Below, in pieces: positions 46,617 through 57,550 of a DNA stretch of 64,000 bases. The DNA is taken from contig NC_012870.2 in NCBI RefSeq assembly GCF_000003195.3, positions 45,853,246 through 45,917,245 of the forward strand. Direction: 5' to 3'. This stretch comes from Sorghum bicolor (lineage: Eukaryota; Streptophyta; Magnoliopsida; Poales; Poaceae). Below the pieces are notes generated by a model, which saw nothing but the letters and a program-made list of their open reading frames with translations, was not told the origin of the DNA and searched no databases. The translations under genes and the position numbers were made by a program. Numbering within the stretch: position 1 is the first letter of the stretch; each line of letters starts with the position of its first letter.

Positions 46617-49600
46617 CTATGCATCGACCCATATGCTGGGGTAGTACTTCTTTAAATACTTGCCATTTAATGCTCTGGGAAATTCAACTCCTTCGAGAGT
46701 CTCTAAAATGTAGGCATTACCAGGAGCCGATCGATTTATCCGATAGGGACCTTCCCAACTAGGAGACCACTTGCCAAACTTTGAACTTTTAGTCCCGATC
46801 GGTAGGATTAACTTCCATACCAAATCTCCATCGGCAAATTCCTTAGCCTTTACCTTCTTATCATACCATCTGGCAACTCTTTTCTTATTCTCTTCTATAC
46901 TCATCAAAGCCCTCAATCGATGCCCTACCAAATCATCCAACTCGTCTGTGATCAAAGTAGCATAGTCATCGGCAGCCAATTGATCTTGAAAAGATAGTCG
47001 CCTAGATCCAGCCTTAACTTCCCAAGGCAATACCGCATCATGTCCATACACCAACTGATAAGGTGAAACCATGGTCGATCCATGACAAGCCATTCGATAG
47101 GACCATAAAGCTTCATTTAACAACGTGTGCCACCTTCTAGGATTTTCTTCAATCTTCCGTTTAATAAGCTTAATAATTCCTTTGTTGGACGCCTCGGCCT
47201 GCCCATTGGCTTGAGCATAGTAAGGAGAAGACTTCAATACTTTAATCCCCATACCGATTGCGAATTCATCAAACTCCCCTGACGTAAACATAGTACCTTG
47301 ATCGGTAGTAATTGTCTGAGGAATCCCAAATCGGTAAATAATGTGTTCCTTAACAAAATCAATCATATTAGCCGAGGTGACTTTCTTCAAGGGAATAGCT
47401 TCAACCCATTTAGTGAAATAGTCGGTGGCAACTAGAATAAACTTATGCCCTTTGCTAGATGGTGGATAAATCTGGCCGATCAAATCAATAGCCCATCCCC
47501 GGAACGGCCAAGGTTTCATAATAGGATTCATAGCCGATGCGGGTGCCCTTTGAACATTGCCAAACTTTTGACATCCTTGACATCCTTTGAAATATTTGAA
47601 GCAATCTTCAAGTATAGTCGGCCAGTAATATCCATTCCTTCTAATCATCCACTTCATTTTGAAAGCCGACTGATGTGCTCCACATACCCCCTCATGGATT
47701 TCCCCCATCAAACTTCTAGCTTCATCATCACCCAAGCATTAGAGGAGAATCCCATCAATAGTTCGGTAGTACAATTCATCTTCGAGGAGCACATACTTGG
47801 TGGCTTGAAACCGAACTCGCCTTTCAACTTTCTTGGATGGATCTTTCAAATAATTAACAATTTCTTTTCTCCAATCATCGGCACCAATTGCCGATATTGC
47901 ATCAATCATAGGCTGATATCCTGAGGCATGTTGAGCCAACTGATTGGCTTCTTCATTATGCAATCGAGGAACATACTCTAATCGGAAATCTTTGAATTCC
48001 TTCAATAATTGCATGCTTCGCTCATAATGAGTTATGAGAACTTCACTTCGGCATTCATAGCTTCCAGCTAATTGATTTATAACCAGCATAGAATCTCCGA
48101 AGACTTCGACAGCATCAGCATGAACCTCCCTCAATAACTCCAATCCCTTTATCAAAGCTTGATACTCAGCCTGATTCTTTGTCGACGTGGCCACAATCGG
48201 CAGAGAAAACTCATATTTCCTACCCCGAGGGGAGATTAATACTATGCCGATTCCAGCCCCCCGATCACATGTAGATCCATCAAAGAACAGCGTCCAAGGT
48301 ACAATTTCTAGGGTTTCCACCGCGCCGCGATGTTGAGTTACCAAATCGGCCATAATCTGTCCCTTAACAGGCTTAGGCGATTCATAACGCAGATCGAACT
48401 CTGACAGTGCCAGAATCCACTTGCCGATCCTGCCACTCATAATCGGCATGGACAGCATATATCGGACTACATCATCCTTGCAAATAACAGTGCATTCGGT
48501 CGACAACAAGTAGTGCCTCAACTTGATACAAGAGAAATATAAGCATAAGCACAGTTTCTCGATAGCCGAATACCTGGTCTCAGCATCAATCAACCTCCTG
48601 CTTAAATAATAAATTACACGCTCTTTCCCTTCAAACTCCTGAATTAAAGCCGAACCGATGACTATCCCATCGGTAGACAAATACAACCTGAAGGGCTTTC
48701 CTTGCTGAGGTGGAATTAGAACTGGAGAATTTACTAAATAATTCTTGATTTCATCCAGAGCCAATTGCTGTTCTTTTCCCCAAACAAACCCTTGATCGGC
48801 CTTTAACTTAAGAAGAGGACTGAAAGCACGAATTTTACCAGACAAATTAGATATAAATCTTCTGATAAAATTTACCTTGCCGATCAACGACTGAAGCTCA
48901 GTCTTGTTGGTAGGGGCCACTATCTTATTGATGGCATCAATAGATCTTCGACTTATCTCAATCCCCCTTTGATGCACCATAAAACCAAGAAACTATCCTG
49001 CCGATACACCAAATGCACACTTATTGAGATTCATTTTCAAACCATGCTTCCTTGTGCATTCCAACACCTTTCGCAGATCTGCAAGATGTTTTGTGAAGTC
49101 TCCAGACTTAACCACCACATCATCAATATAAATTTCCACTATCTTGCCGATAAACTCGTGAAATATAAAATTCATGGCCCTTTGATAAGTAGCACCAGCA
49201 TTCTTTAAGCCAAAGGTCATAACTATCCATTCAAACAATCCAACATGACCAGGGCACGTGAACGCGGTTTTTGGAATATCCTCTTCTGCCATGAATATTT
49301 GATTGTATCCTGCATTGCCATCCATAAATCTGATGATCCGATGTCCAGCCGCGGCGTCAACCAGCAGATCGGCAATAGGCATTGGGTATCCATCCATCAG
49401 CGTAGCTTTATTGAGATTCCTGAAATCAATGCATACCCGAAGCTTCCCGTTCTTCTTGTAGACCGGAACAACATTGGAAATCCATTCGGCATACCGACAC
49501 TGTCGAATAAACTTAGCTTCAATAAGTTTGGTGATTTCGGCCTTAATATCAGGTAGGATGTTAGGATTACATCGGCGAGCTGGCTGCTGATGTGGTCGAA

Positions 49601-52532
49601 ATCCAGACTTGATAGGCAACCGATGTTCAACAATTGATCGGTCCAAACCAGGCATCTCAGTATAATCCCAAGCAAAGCAATCTTTATATTCCTTTAACAA
49701 ATCAGTTAACTGTTGCTTACACCCAGAATCTAACTTAGCACTAATAAAAGTGGGTCTAGGTTTATCACCACTACCTATATCTACTTCTACTAGTTCATCG
49801 GCCGACGTGAATCCCTGGCCCAACTTTCCATCATCGGCGAACCTATCCATTAAAAACCTTTGTCAGAACCGACTGCTTGGATCGGTGGAATCTCGTAAAC
49901 GGCAACCTTGAGAAAATCTTTCTCCCAAACTTCTCCCGAAATACACCTAGTCCTCTCATAGGTGTCCTTCTCTGCTGACGCAATGACATGAGAAGAATCT
50001 CCCGGGACAATCTCAATTTTGTCTCCTACCCACTCAACCAAGCATTGGTGCATTGTAGACGGGATGCAACAATTAGCGTGAATCCAATCTCTTCCCAATA
50101 GCAAGTTGTAAGCACCCTTTCCACTGATCACAAAGAAGGTTGTCGGCAAGGTTTTGCTGCCGATGGTCAACTCTACACATACTGCCCCCTTGACTGGAGA
50201 CACGTTTCCTTCAAAGTCTTTAAGCATCATATCGGTCTTGGTCAAATCCTGATCCCCTCTCCCAAGCTTCCGATATACTGCATACGGCATGATGTTGATA
50301 GCAGCCCCACCATCAACTAGAATCTTGGTCATCGGCTGCCCATCAACCCTCCCTTTGACAAACAGAGCCTTGAGATGTTGTCTTTCATCATCGGCAGGTT
50401 TCTCGAAGATAGCTGTCATCGGATCCAGGGCCAATTGAGCTATTTGGTCGGAAAATTCCAACTCATTATCACTGGATGGCGCAAGAAACTCCATCGGCAA
50501 CATAAAGACCATGTTGACATCTGCTGATGGACCTTCCCCTTTGGGATCTGATTGCTGCTGATCTCCAGACTGACCAGAGTTCTCGCCCTTGCCTAGCCCT
50601 TCTCGCCTTTCGCGCTGCAACCTCCTTTTCTGTGTCTTGGTCAACCCCTCTGGACACCATGGAGGAAGCAGCTTCTGCTTTGCTGCTGGGCGATGATTCC
50701 CCCTTGACCCCATCTGATGCGTATTGGCATCCCTGCAAAATATGAATTCGTCGGGAACTCATGCATTAGCCATCTCCTCAAGTTCTTCCTGGTTCCTGGG
50801 AAAATATTGGACACGATCCCCAAGCCTGTCATGCACACTGAGTCTGCCCCCTAGCCGATCATGGACGGATGCTCTCCTTCTAATCGGCCCATCGAAGCGC
50901 CGATCATTATCACGATAGTTCCGATCGGATCTGTCGTACCGATCATAACCGTTGCACTCATGGCAATCTCTGACAGTAGGAAGCTTAATATTCTCCTCCC
51001 AGCAATGGATGAAGAACGGACAATTCCAGTGATCCCTATGCCGATTCCACTCCTGTCGGCGTCTTTCTTCTTCCCGACGATAGGCCTTCCTGAGCTGGTT
51101 CCTTCCTGGACCAAGCCCCTTCCTTTCGCATCAGCAATAGTGACTTGATGCTGAGGATCCACCGATGCACTTCTTTCGGCTGCTTCTGAGGTTAAGACCT
51201 TGGCTTTTCCCTTAGCATCCAACATGTTCGTTGGGAAAGGATGTTGGTCAATCTTCATCGGCTTCTGGGTCTTGGAGCTGTCAAATTTGATTCTCCCAGA
51301 TTCTATAGCCGATTGCAGTTGCTGTCTGAACACCTTGCACTCGTTAGTGTCATGAGAAGTTGCATTGTGCCACTTGCAATATTTCATCCTTTTCAATTCT
51401 TCAGCCGATGGGATCACGTGATTAGGTGACAGTTTGATCTGACCTTCCTGGAGCAGAAAGTCGAATATCCTATCGGCTTTAGCGGTGTCAAAAGCAAATT
51501 TCTCTGGTTCTTTATGTCCAAAAGGACAAGACATCGGCTTCTTGTTTTTCACCCACTCTGCCAAGCCGATGCCTGGCTCCTCATCAGAATCCGAGCTTGT
51601 TGCTTCATCAACGAATGACACCTTTTTGTTCCATGCTCTCTTGGGTTCAAACGGCTTGATGTCTTAATCAGAGATTCTTTGCACCAGATGACTTAAGCTT
51701 TCAAACTCCTGAGATGCATATTTGTCCCTGATGTGTGGCAACAACCCTTGGAAAGCCAAATCGGCTAGCTGCCGATCGTCCAGAACCAGACTATAGCACT
51801 TGTTCTTGACTTCCCGTATCCTCTGTACAAAACCCTCAACTGATTCATCATTACGCTGCCTTAATTTGACCAAATCGGTGATCTTCTTCTCATGGACCCC
51901 AGAAAAGAAGTATTTGTGGAATTGTTTTTCCAGATCGGCCCAAGTAATCATGGAGTTGGGAGGTAGTGATATAAACCAGGTAAAAGCCGATCCAGACAAT
52001 GATGATGAAAATAGACGAACCCTTAACTCGTCCCTGTTACTAGCTTCTCCACATTGAATGATGAACCTGTTGACGTGTTCCATGGTCGACGTGTCATCCT
52101 GCCCAGAAAATTTAGTAAAATCCGGTACCTTGTACCGATGTGGAAGCGGGATCAAGTCGTATGCAGGAGGATACGGTGTCTGATAAGAGTAAGTATTGAC
52201 TTTGGGTTTTATCCCGAATTAGTCTCTCATTACTTCAGCAATCTTATCGGCCCAGTATGCATCGGCATCTTGCCGATGGGGCGGTTGTGGATCAGGTGCC
52301 TGCTGGTAAGCCTCCACGTGTCTGTTCGGTGCACGATCTGCACGGAACATTGGGTTGATCATCTGGCCTCCAACCTGTGGACCACCAAGCTGTTGCCCGC
52401 CAATCTGCGGTCCGCTAATCATTGGCTGGTTAGGGATCCCCTAATTCTGGAACCCCAGATAAATCTGTCCTTGCTGGAACCCTGTAGCCTGGTGACTCTG
52501 TTGGGGTGTTTGCGGAAAGACTTGCTGCCCCA
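46617..52532 (-). pseudogene. Element G gag-pol (Tat), truncated and broken
   Basis: Minus-strand copy of the F polyprotein. It begins inside the Gln-rich Gag region at the H junction. Gag core DDTSTMEHVNRFIIQCGEA (about 52100) and FQGLLPHIRDKYASQEF (where F has stops), a CKWHNATSHDTNECKVF zinc-like motif, protease ILVDGGAAINIMPYAVYRKL (50300), RT RVCIDFRNLNKATLMDGYPM and EIYIDDVVVKS (49400-49130), RNase H 2 LFFDGSTCDRGAGIGIVLI (48280), integrase TTDQGTMFTSGEF (47300). Ends WVDA, TAG at 46617. Stops near 52435, 52220, 51666, 48993 and 47740; the Asp-rich active sites of RT and integrase are kept. Less damaged than F: integrase and the 372-residue C-terminal frame are open. Confidence 0.93.
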
Positions 52533-54186
52533 TGTTGACGGTCCTTAAGTATCAAATTTAATTATCAAATAAATAAAGAAAAGGATCCAAATGAAATAAA
52601 GATCTAGACTTAGGGTTTTATCTGACAGAATTCCACGAGTTTTGGTGTTTGTCTATTTCTGCAGGGAGTTATCAGGAAATATGGAAGAAAGGCCCACATG
52701 TCAGGATTACGTAAAGATATTAACGTGCTGCGCAATTATCTTACATCTAGAAGACTCCAGAAGCCACGAGACCGAAGCGGAGGCGAAACGGGGCCAGACC
52801 CTGGGCGGCCGCCCAGTTGGTCAGGGCGCCCGCCCACCTCTGGAGTCCAATCAGGACTCTGCTTTGCGGGAAGTCTCCACCGACCTAAAGGATGAATCTA
52901 AACCATACAATCTATGTCGGTTTGATCCAAGGGCCCATATTCACTTGAAGGGACTATAAAACCAGACCCCCTGGCCCCTGGAGGAGAGAGCCTCTCAACC
53001 CTAATTCATTGTTCCATCAAGGGAGAAGAAGCCTCTGATCAAGATTAGAGCCACCACATCAATTAGATATCTAGATTAGCATAGCTACATAGGATTAGAA
53101 CTAGAAGGAGTCAATCTTCGATTGGTTTCCGGATCTGTCAAGTGGATTCTTGGTAATTCTCTAATTGTGCTTCTAATTGCTTTCTAATTATCTTTGTTCT
53201 TCAATATTATGAATATGACTTTGTTCTACTTCAATATATTGCTTATGACTTTGCTCTACTTGCTTATATTCAAGATTATATTGTTCTTAGTTTATCATAG
53301 TTATGTACTTGGCTTAGTTAGATACGATCTATATACATGCTTAGGATCGTATAGCGTTTATCCATCGGATCCATGGGTAAATGATAGATATTGTGTAGGC
53401 GTGGTGCTTATACCGTATTTATCTGCGATTGTACCCAATATGCCAGATCGTGGGGTAGTTCGTGATAGTGACAGCTTCATTGATTCTTATATAGTCCCCC
53501 TCTCGTGTATTGGGCTGGCAGAGCAACATTATTACAGGGGAGTGATTGCTATGTTTCTCATATTCCTTGCTAATATCACTATGCATGGGCGTAGTCTTGT
53601 CTCACAATGATTGCTAAGTATGCTTGCACTAACTATGATAATGCTAGACTATATAGTTGAGAATAACTTAGGGAATATTCTTGTAGTTCGTTCTAGTACC
53701 ATGCTAATGACTTTCTAGAGTATCTAATTGAGGTGCTTATCATATTTATTATGTGGCTAGATCAGATTAGTTATCCTTGTCACTATTTATTATTTTATAT
53801 ATCTTTTATGTGACACTTATCCCTGTATGAAGAGTTAGATATAATGTTCTCAATTATACATGAAATGATAGATGCTCAATCTCATATTCTATTCTGTAAT
53901 CAATAGTGATGATTGTTAATCCCTTCCCAGTGGTAAAAATATAAATAACGATACCTGGAATACTTCCCGGTTAAAATGCTGCATCGGTATTAATCTGTGC
54001 GCTTACAGATCCCATTTATTATTTATTTAGAAGAGCAATTGCATATTTCAATACCGCGTCTCTCATATCATGCTGGGGATGACAACTTGGCTTAAGTGGT
54101 GTAAGGGATAGGTTTGGAATTTTTAGCACCGTTGCTAGATTTAGAACTTAGTCTACTTTTAGTAATGATGTTAAGAATACCCAACA
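52533..54186 (+). repeat. Element H 5' LTR
   Basis: 1,654 bp, longest of the group. The first ~450 bp match the U3 of A, C and D (TGTTGACGGTCCTTAAGTA, GGGCGCCCGCCC at 52823), TATA box TATAAA at 52955. The downstream half is unrelated to the others except for the GTGCGCTTACAGAT end motif and CATGCTGGGGATGACAAC. Ends AATACCCAACA. Confidence 0.85.
52955..52960 (+). promoter_or_regulatory. TATA box in H LTR
   Basis: TATAAA in GGGACTATAAAACCAGACC, the motif shared with solo LTR E. Confidence 0.6.
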
Positions 54187-54194
54187 AGCATTTT

Positions 54195-54212
54195 TGGCAC
54201 CGTTGCCGAGGA
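54195..54212 (+). promoter_or_regulatory. Element H primer-binding site
   Basis: TGGCACCGTTGCCGAGGA, two changes from the tRNA-Asp complement; 8 bp after the LTR. Confidence 0.8.
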
Positions 54213-54346
54213 AGGTTGATTACTAATCAGGAATGGAATAAAAGATTTTGAGTTATCATTCGCATCACTAATATGATTGAGCTTATCTATTCTCTCATAC
54301 AGTTTTACCCCGATATTTTCCTGTTTTATCTTATGCAGGGGAATGT

Positions 54347-55699
54347 ATGAATAGAAGACATCTTCCAAGAAATTTTGTTGACAATCCCGAAGCATTATTC
54401 AAGAAGACGAGGGTCAAGCTCAAGAAGAGATCATCAACACTTCACGAAGAAGCTTCATCCAATCAAGAAGATCACCGGAACTTGTCTTCAGAGTTCGAAG
54501 CCATGGCGAACAAATCAATCCGCGAGTTCTCAGCTCCCACTACGGACAACATCCGCACTGGACCTGCTGCAGAGATCGATGGCAACTTTGAGCTCAAGCC
54601 TGGACTTATCAACATGGTGCAATCCAACCAGTTCTGTGGGAAGGCACACAAAGATGCTAGTGCTCATTTACAACACTTCCTGGAGATTTGCAACACATTC
54701 ACCATAGCAGGAGTTTCCAAGGATGCTATACTACTTCGCCTCTTCCCATTCTCACTGTTAGGAAGAGCGAAGCAGTGGTTTTACGCTACAAAGGAGAAAA
54801 ATACTACGTGGGCACTCTGCTCAACAAACTTCCTGGCTAAGTTCTTTCCCATGGGCAAGACCAATGCTCTCCGTGGGAAGATTACAAGTTTTCAGCAACA
54901 AAATGATGAATCTGTTCCAGAAGCATGGGAGCGCTTTCAAGACTACATCCTAGAATGTCCCCATCATGGAATGGAGAGTTGGCTATTGATGCAGACATTC
55001 TATCATGGGCTCCGCAACAGTGCCCGAGAGACCATGGATGCTGCAGCTGGAGGAGCATTCTTATCACTTACTATATCACAAGCCACAGCTCTTGTGGAGA
55101 AGATGGCGTCCAATCAAAGCTGGAATGAAGAGAGGACCCAGACACGCAAGAGAGGTGGAGGTATGCATCAGCTGAAGGAGGTAGACATGCTGTCTGCAAA
55201 GCTAGACCTGCTCATGAAGAAGCTCGATGATAAAGCTGGAGACAAGAAAGAAGTTATGCACATCTACGACTCTCACATGACTTGTGAGGAGTGTGGAGAC
55301 ACTGGACACTCAGGCAACCACTGCCCTGAGATACTTGAGGATGTGAACTACATCAACAACAACAACAACTACTACAACCGTCCTCAACAAAATCAAGGTT
55401 GGAATCAACAGAGGCCTAACTACTCAGGTAATTATCAAGGTAACAATTCTTACAACAATAATAATAATTTTCCACCTTTGAGAGAGTTAGTGTCTAATCA
55501 AGGAAAGCTAATGGATAACCTATCTAAGAAATTGGCATCTAATGATAAAATGCTAGAAAATATAAATAATAGAATGGATAATTTCTCTACTGCCATCAAG
55601 AATCAAATTAGCTTTAATAAAATGATTGAATCTCAGTTAAATCAGATAGCTGCTGCTGTTCCTACTACTAACCCCGGTATACCATCACAATCGGAATGA
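54347..55699 (+). CDS. Gag of element H (intact, 450 aa)
   Basis: Open frame for a capsid/nucleocapsid precursor that would package element RNA in cytoplasmic particles. The retrotransposon Gag core covers about residues 75-250 (FCGKAHKDASAHLQHFLEI, ILLRLFPFSLLGRAKQWFY, TNFLAKFFP, MQTFYHGLRNSARE). A CCHC zinc knuckle CEECGDTGHSGNHC lies near 312-325, followed by an Asn-rich low-complexity stretch (YINNNNNYYN) and a coiled-coil-like region near 390-435. It ends at TGA 55697, after which the same frame continues into protease. The leader 54213-54346 is non-coding. It is the best preserved Gag in the window. Confidence 0.88.
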   Translation: MNRRHLPRNFVDNPEALFKKTRVKLKKRSSTLHEEASSNQEDHRNLSSEFEAMANKSIREFSAPTTDNIRTGPAAEIDGNFELKPGLINMVQSNQFCGKAHKDASAHLQHFLEICNTFTIAGVSKDAILLRLFPFSLLGRAKQWFYATKEKNTTWALCSTNFLAKFFPMGKTNALRGKITSFQQQNDESVPEAWERFQDYILECPHHGMESWLLMQTFYHGLRNSARETMDAAAGGAFLSLTISQATALVEKMASNQSWNEERTQTRKRGGGMHQLKEVDMLSAKLDLLMKKLDDKAGDKKEVMHIYDSHMTCEECGDTGHSGNHCPEILEDVNYINNNNNYYNRPQQNQGWNQQRPNYSGNYQGNNSYNNNNNFPPLRELVSNQGKLMDNLSKKLASNDKMLENINNRMDNFSTAIKNQISFNKMIESQLNQIAAAVPTTNPGIPSQSE

Positions 55700-56991
55700 T
55701 TAGAATCTGCAAATCTTGTAGACGTGTTTGATGCAGGTAATTGGAGTAACCCCGTCAATGAATTTTCTACTGACCGTCTGCCGGTCAAGAGAGGCGATCC
55801 AGGACGCCCCGTCATCCCGATCTCCATCGGCATGGTGGACTTCCCAGAAGCACTCTGCGACTTTGGCTCCAGTGTCAACATTATACCCAGGGTACTCTAT
55901 GAGAAATTCTTTACATATCCTTTATTAGAGACAACCATGTGTTTGCAGTTTGCAGATCAGACGATAACTTTTCCAAAAGGAATAGTGAGGAACCTTTGTG
56001 TCCGAGTTGGTACCTTGTATGCACCATCAGACTTCGTAGTGGTAGAGACCGGAAATGATGAGAGAGCACCCATCATCCTAGGGAGGCCATTTTTGAACAC
56101 CTCGGGAGCTGTCATGTACGCTAGTGCTGCCAAGATCAGTTTCTACATCAAAGGGAGGAAGGAGATGTTTTTCTTCAAGAACAAGACTACACAAATTCCA
56201 GATCAATCCAGACGTCAATCAAGGAAGAGGACCAACAGGAGGAACAGGATCAAGCAAGTGTGGACCGAGTCAGCTAAGATGGTCACTGCAGTTCATGGAG
56301 GCCAAGATCACCAACTTAAGTCACCGTTTCTGACCAAGAAGGACGACCCAGGAATGCCAAGCATCTACTGCTCAATAAATGGATACAACTTCTACAAGAT
56401 GACTTGCGACACCGGATCGGGCGTCAACATAATGGCCGCAGTCACCTATCGGCTCTTGTTCAGAACCATGCCCTTACACCAACATACATTCAGCTCCAGA
56501 TGGCAGATCAGACATTTCGAGAGGTTAAAGGAACAGTAACTGATGTCCCAGTTAAAATAGACGATCATTTTGTCTACAGAGACTTTCAAGTTATTGACAT
56601 GGGAGAAGATGAATACGATCCACCTATCATCCTTGGAAGACCGTTCCTCAGCACCGTTAAAGCAATCATCTACATTGGAACTGGAGAAGTCCATATGGAC
56701 TTCCCCTCAGAGAAGGTACGCCGTTATTTTACTGACCCTAACTACATCTTTGAAGAATCTAAGCAGGTCAGAAAACGACGCAACCGCAACCAGAGGAGGC
56801 AAATCATCAAGGACGGATGGGCAGACTATGAAGGAGAAGTGATAAGGTCAGAAGACGTAGAGTTTAAACAGAATTATCCAGAGGAGACCGTAGCACTGAG
56901 TCAGGTATGGAAAGAGAAGATAACTATACATGAACAGGAGGTGCTGCCGGAAGTACCGACTACGCCACCCAATGAATCCCAGGACAATTGA
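55700..56991 (+). pseudogene. Tandem retropepsin region of element H
   Basis: In frame with gag after one TGA. First aspartic protease domain: EALCDFGSSVNIIPRVLYEK (catalytic Asp) ... PIILGRPFLNTSGAVMYAS (about 55850-56150). A basic linker (SRRQSRKRTNRRNRIK) follows. Second domain: MTCDTGSGVNIMAAVTYRLL (56400) ... PPIILGRPFLSTVKAIIYIG (56620-56680). A single-base deletion near 56480 moves the second half of domain 2 into another frame (56404-56991). Retropepsins normally work as dimers of one domain; two in tandem could fold as a single-chain pair. Nothing RT-like follows. Confidence 0.82.
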
Positions 56992-57528
56992 AGGAAATGG
57001 AGAGTCCCGTTCGGAGGACTTAAAAACACCGAACGCCTTGCCAAGAGGTAAACTTGGTACATATCCTTTCCCTTTCAATTATTTCAAATAGTTTACTTAG
57101 TTAATTATATTCATATTATCCTAAAAAGAAAATAAAAATGTGAAAAACAGTGAGCCCCATGTGAGTATACGAGTGGCATAAAACCCATAAGTACATTCAA
57201 TGTGGTGGCATAAAAATAAAATAAATAATTCATTTCTTATTTATAAAATAAAAATATAAAAACAGGGAGTAACAATTATTAAGGAGTCTCAAGATGATAA
57301 AGGCTAGATATTTATGCTAACACTTAATCAGTTCCACAAGCTTTGTTGTCTATTTGAGCTCCACAGAATTTAAGAATCAAGAAGACTAGCAGACGGAGGA
57401 CATTCTAGTCGCTGTCAGAATGCTGCTGACTTTCAAATACACCTCTGCCACCTGCTAGCTACATCAAGAGAAATTACGTGAAAATTCAGCTTGGGGGAGA
57501 GCACCCCCATCTATCCCGATAAGTATTT
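56992..57528 (+). other. Element H 3' non-coding region
   Basis: No genes. Shares with D the AACACCGAACGCC...GGTAAA stretch (57025), the TGAGCCCCATGTGAGTATA block (57150), and the PPT-like GCTTGGGGGAG with GGGGG/CCCCC hairpin (57489-57509). Confidence 0.7.
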
Positions 57529-57550
57529 CTATCTATCTATCTATCTATCT
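57529..57550. repeat. CTAT microsatellite at the H/I junction
   Basis: Five and a half CTAT units exactly where element H ends and element I's LTR begins. The first ~11 bases of I's LTR (TGTTGATATTT, visible at 63959) are missing here. Confidence 0.85.

Larger units (their letters stand above)
41801..52532 (-). mobile_element. Tat-lineage gypsy element G with antisense PMD gene
   Basis: Minus-strand element: 3' LTR 41801-42515, PPT, antisense gene (on +) 43015-46461, twin stem-loops 46523-46606, gag-pol 46617-52532. The 5' LTR and Gag N-terminus are missing because H's LTR starts at 52533 inside the gag. Protein identity to F in RT is about 94% by eye (about 12 differences in the first 195 residues after MDRFADDG). 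It inserted next to or into F in inverse orientation. Confidence 0.9.
52533..57550 (+). mobile_element. Non-autonomous gypsy element H (gag + two proteases)
   Basis: Plus-strand element with 5' LTR 52533-54186, tRNA-Asp-like PBS, nearly intact gag, two tandem protease domains and 3' non-coding DNA ending at a CTAT microsatellite where element I starts. There is no RT, RNase H or integrase between protease and PPT-like site (57489). The 3' LTR is not in the window. It interrupts the gag of G at 52532. Confidence 0.85.

Noticed and set aside
34688..52155. F and G as an assembly-made inverted duplication of one element
   Set aside because: They differ by many substitutions, different stops and different repeat numbers, so they are independent copies.
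54347..56991. H as an autonomous element with pol further downstream
   Set aside because: No RT, RNase H or integrase motif in any frame between 56991 and 57550, and a PPT-like tract already follows.
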